A stretch of DNA of 64,000 bases from Bacteroides bouchesdurhonensis (GTDB lineage: Bacteria; Bacteroidota; Bacteroidia; Bacteroidales; Bacteroidaceae). The stretch spans positions 4,008,577 through 4,072,576 of the forward strand of contig NZ_LT707006.1 of the NCBI RefSeq assembly GCF_900155865.1, in the 5' to 3' direction. The position numbers and the translations under genes are program-made. Shown one piece after another: positions 61,295 through 64,000 of the stretch; within the stretch, counting starts at the first letter, position 1; every line of letters begins with the position of its first letter. Under the pieces are notes generated by a model that made no database searches, was not told where the DNA came from, and saw only the letters and a list, made by a program, of their open reading frames with translations.

Positions 61295-62827
61295 CACGGC
61301 TTTTTCATTTAAGAAATATTGTTCATCGCTTGTTGTTGTAATAAAAATCCTTATATTCGTGCGCAGCGATGCTGAAGCACCGCCTTAGGTGTTTCTTCTT
61401 ATCGTTCATTTTTATTTTTTTATAGGCGGAATTCAATAGTGGTATGATGTTTCTATTGTCTTCCGCCTTTGTTTTTGCGATAGCAAAAATACGATTTATT
61501 TCCCTGATATACAACTTTTTACGCATAATACTACTAAAGAAGAAACACCTTGACTGTCTTCGTGGCAGCATCCTGACTCATTTGAGAAAATTTGTATCCT
61601 CAGTCCCTGAATACCGCAGAACAAGCAGGGGAAACTTCAAGCACAAACTTGAAGACATACTCACGCTTGTCATATTGGGGAGGCTCAGCAAGTGTATTAC
61701 CAGGGCTGAAATACTTCAATTTGGCAAACATCACTTAAAACGCCTGCAGGGGAAAGGGCTATTCCCGTATGGGCTACCCTCAGCAGCTACGCTTTGCCGT
61801 GTGTTTCAAAGCATAGACGATGAAAAGATGGCTGAGCGCATGTCTGCTTTTGCAGATGTTTTCCGCAAGGAAATATCCACTTCGGCAACTGATATCATTT
61901 GTATTGATGGCAAGGCCATGCGGGGTACCTTGTACGACAACGGACGTAACCCTGATATCGTCTCTGCCTACTCACTTGGTTCGGGCCTTACTTTGGCTAC
62001 TGATATTTGCAAGGAGAAAAGTAATGAAATCAAATCCGTGCCCCGGTTATTGGACAAACTGGACGTGTCAGGATGTGTAGTCACAGCAGACGCCATGTCA
62101 TTCCAAAAGGTAATAATAGACAAGATTAGAGATAAAGGAGCAGACTTCGTGATCGAACTCAAGGCGAATCAAAGGTCTTTGCGCTATGGGCTTGAAGATT
62201 CTATAAAGACCGCCACCCCGACTGATGTCTACAAGGAAGGTCCATACTTGGAACACGGCAGGATTGAGTCAAGGATATGCCGTATATACCGTGGGGAAGA
62301 ACTTATTGTGGACAGGGAAAAATGGAATGGCAATTTGACAGTTATAGAAATACTCACATCTACCGAAAAAAAGTCCGATGGCAGGAGTACATTTGAACAG
62401 CGACTCTATATTTCAAGCCTGGATAGCAGTGCAGAGCGGCTTAGTCAGATAACCAAACAGCATTGGGCTATTGAAAGCATGCACTGGGATCTTGACCGCA
62501 ATCTCCGGCAGGACAGCATAAAGCGTAAGGCTGAACGGGCGGCCAGGAATCTGGACACAATTCAAAGGATGGTGTTGGCATTGATTGCCGTTTGGAAGAA
62601 CAGAAGGAAAAAAATATCAGATAAGCAAAAGGGTACAGCTGAGATAATAAGGGAACTATCGGTAAGCTTCACTAACGTGTTGCATTTTTTGGCTCAAAAA
62701 TGAGAAAAATTTAGATTTGACATATTCGTAACGCATTGATTACCAACAACGGGATACCCGCCCATGCCGCACTGGCATGGGTAGGGGGATTGTACCCCTA
62801 AATCAAAACTTAAATGAAAAAGCCGTG
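61295..62827 (+). mobile_element. ISAs1-family insertion sequence, copy 2 (1533 bp)
   Basis: Same inverted ends (CACGGCTTTTTCATTTAAG) and length as copy 1, opposite orientation, flanked by the 9-bp duplication ATATTCCAA. The transposase frame is intact. Both terminal repeats contain an outward-reading ATGAAAAAGCC. Confidence 0.95.
61444..62703 (+). CDS. ISAs1-family (H-repeat) transposase
   Basis: Up to 419 residues, near identical to the copy at 14456 with about five substitutions (for example LTLVIL for LMLVIL, STSATD for STTATD, VIEIL for VIEIV, STFEQR for STSEQR). The DDE core motifs IDGKAMRGT, VVTADAMSFQK and HWAIESMHWDLD are intact, so it is probably active. As in copy 1, the first ATG gives an atypical N terminus and translation may start later, near LTHLRKFV. 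Confidence 0.9.
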   Translation: MMFLLSSAFVFAIAKIRFISLIYNFLRIILLKKKHLDCLRGSILTHLRKFVSSVPEYRRTSRGNFKHKLEDILTLVILGRLSKCITRAEILQFGKHHLKRLQGKGLFPYGLPSAATLCRVFQSIDDEKMAERMSAFADVFRKEISTSATDIICIDGKAMRGTLYDNGRNPDIVSAYSLGSGLTLATDICKEKSNEIKSVPRLLDKLDVSGCVVTADAMSFQKVIIDKIRDKGADFVIELKANQRSLRYGLEDSIKTATPTDVYKEGPYLEHGRIESRICRIYRGEELIVDREKWNGNLTVIEILTSTEKKSDGRSTFEQRLYISSLDSSAERLSQITKQHWAIESMHWDLDRNLRQDSIKRKAERAARNLDTIQRMVLALIAVWKNRRKKISDKQKGTAEIIRELSVSFTNVLHFLAQK

Positions 62828-62836
62828 ATATTCCAA
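62828..62836. repeat. Right target-site duplication of IS copy 2
   Basis: ATATTCCAA, matching 61286-61294. Confidence 0.95.
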
Positions 62837-62911
62837 CAAAAATTAGATTGTTATTACTATTCCTAATAACACTATGATCTTTAAAATGTTGGTCTCCCAA
62901 AGAAAGATAAG

Positions 62912-64000
62912 TTAGCCAATATAAGACTCTATGGTTTCCTTCAATCGTTCCAAAGAATACGGTTTGGATATTACAGCATTACATCCTGCTTGAATAGCCT
63001 GTTGTTGTTCTGTGTAGAAAGCATATGCCGTAACCGCTATAATAGGCACTGAAAGAGAAATAGTCCGTATCTTCTCCGTCGCTTGAATACCATCCATTAC
63101 AGGCATACGAATATCCATCAATATCAGATCCGGTTTCTCATGAATAAAGCTATTCACAGCTTCCTGTCCGTTACGTACCCACAAAATCGTATATTCTTTC
63201 TTCAACAAAATATTCAATTGGGCAAAGTTGGACTCTATATCTTCAACAATTAATATCTTCTTATGCTGTTCAGACTGCGAATCCTTCTTAGAAGTAAGTA
63301 TTCTCTCAGCCACTTCTTTCGGCATCTCCAAATAGGGCAGATAAAGTGAAAACGTACTTCCTTTTCCTAGCTCAGAACTTACTTCAATCTTACCTCCTAA
63401 ACGTTCTACAATACTTTTACAAATAGAAAGTCCTAATCCAGTGCCTTGTACGAAGTCATTCAATTTTTCAAATCGGGTGAAAATACGTGGAAGCTTATCT
63501 TCCGGTATTCCACAACCAGTATCACTTACAAAAATCTTTAACCAGTCTCCTTCATGCTTCAACCCCAATGTGATAACTCCACTCTCTGTATTTTTGATAG
63601 CATTCGACAGGAAATTGAAAAGTACCTGCATCACTCGGTTACGATCAGTAGATGTCCAGAATTCTTCTGCCGGTCGAATAACCTTCAATTCAACATTGGA
63701 CTTCATCTTAAGTTGATGTACTTTTTCCACTTCATCGATCAAACCGGAAATCTCAACTTGCTGAAAATGCATCTCAGACTTCCCTGATTCAATACGTGAC
63801 AAATCGAGGATATCATTTATCAACTGCAACAATAAATTACTATTTTTCTGTATAATCTCTAAGTATTCATGTTTTTCTTCTTCATCTTCTGTCACCGCCA
63901 TAATCTCTGAAAAGCCAACAATGGCATTTAGAGGAGTACGAATTTCGTGACTCATATTCGCAAGAAAAACCGACTTCATCCGGTCTGCATCTTCTGCCCG
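62912..64000 (-). CDS. Hybrid sensor histidine kinase, 3' part (continues past window)
   Basis: The frame is open to the window edge (AEDADRMKSVFLANMSHEIR and onward), so the sensor part lies beyond 64000. Visible: HisKA with the phosphorylated His in ANMSHEIRTPLNAIVGF, a HATPase_c domain (VLFNFLSNAIKNTESG N-box, SDTGCGIPEDKLPRIFTRF, GTGLGLSICKSIVERLGGK) and a C-terminal receiver (ILIVEDIESNFAQLNILLKK, phospho-acceptor Asp in LILMDIRMPVMDG, Lys in ISKPYS). There is no HTH, so it is a hybrid kinase rather than a one-component HTCS regulator. It ends about 75 bp from the IS copy 2 duplication. Confidence 0.95.
   Translation of the reverse strand, partial: RAEDADRMKSVFLANMSHEIRTPLNAIVGFSEIMAVTEDEEEKHEYLEIIQKNSNLLLQLINDILDLSRIESGKSEMHFQQVEISGLIDEVEKVHQLKMKSNVELKVIRPAEEFWTSTDRNRVMQVLFNFLSNAIKNTESGVITLGLKHEGDWLKIFVSDTGCGIPEDKLPRIFTRFEKLNDFVQGTGLGLSICKSIVERLGGKIEVSSELGKGSTFSLYLPYLEMPKEVAERILTSKKDSQSEQHKKILIVEDIESNFAQLNILLKKEYTILWVRNGQEAVNSFIHEKPDLILMDIRMPVMDGIQATEKIRTISLSVPIIAVTAYAFYTEQQQAIQAGCNAVISKPYSLERLKETIESYIG

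Noticed and set aside
14332..62827. Composite transposon made of the two ISAs1-type copies
   Set aside because: Different target duplications, sequence differences and a 45-kb interval full of housekeeping genes argue for separate insertions.

Overview
The window is chromosomal DNA of a Bacteroides species, probably of the B. thetaiotaomicron/ovatus group. This rests on Bacteroidales-restricted families (DUF5606, PUR-like DUF3276, DUF6452/DUF6048, DUF3472, the RecQ-UvrD fusion), AT-rich spacers, and many copies of the Bacteroidetes sigma-factor -7 box TAnnTTTG a short distance upstream of start codons. No species-level marker was compared, so the species is an inference.

Layout: (1) 1-5000: the C-terminal 1406 residues of a very large RecQ-UvrD double helicase, followed by gene remnants (an AlbA_2-type regulator tail and a zinc-ribbon excisionase-like stub). 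(2) 5000-14000: ordinary chromosome with dnaK, a DUF5077/DUF3472 protein, a two-META-domain lipoprotein, an unknown exported protein, and the trio carboxynorspermidine dehydrogenase-like / bcp / recA. (3) 14000-17600: a one-protein hybrid regulator (degenerate kinase + receiver + AraC HTH) split by a complete 1533-bp ISAs1-type element with a perfect 9-bp target duplication. (4) 17600-23600: YeiH-type exporter, YccF, a LysR regulator, an unknown protein and clpB. (5) 23640-31260: a visibly GC-rich, foreign-looking block. It starts with an IS66 remnant (tnpA/tnpB only) and an N-terminally truncated hydrolase, and ends in a tatC gene cut after about 22 codons. In between lie an acetyltransferase, an AraC regulator and a tight operon of exported flavin/redox proteins with TatA. 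(6) 31700-39100: housekeeping operons (nusB-yajC-ybbR-coaE, DUF5606; PUR protein, rplY, pth, S4 protein) and an IS1182/IS5-like transposase. (7) 39400-49000: HIT protein, cation/proton antiporter, gcvT, pepT, a PurF-like protein with a degenerate glutaminase site, crcB, a pentapeptide-repeat protein and enolase. (8) 49024-50300: a long gene-poor interval with a striking array of about ten 17-bp palindromes on a 22-bp period, then a probable SRP RNA and tRNA-Thr(UGU) on the minus strand. (9) 50300-64000: DUF4199, a polyprenyl-type glycosyltransferase, DUF6452-DUF6048-mntP-apbE, DUF486, ttcA, TPR/PD40 protein-nfeD-floA, a nucleoside phosphorylase, an NAD(P)-binding protein whose start codon was hit by a second ISAs1-type copy, and the 3' part of a hybrid histidine kinase running off the window.

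The two ISAs1-type copies are in opposite orientation, about 45 kb apart, and each keeps its own matching target duplication. They are therefore independent insertions that have not recombined with each other. The strongest candidates for undescribed biology are the 22-bp-period palindrome array downstream of enolase and the exported flavodoxin/flavin-reductase/CMD-cupin cassette. After these come the PurF paralogue lacking its catalytic cysteine, the multi-copy TTCTAATAAC motif in front of clpB, and the structured leader of the nucleoside phosphorylase.
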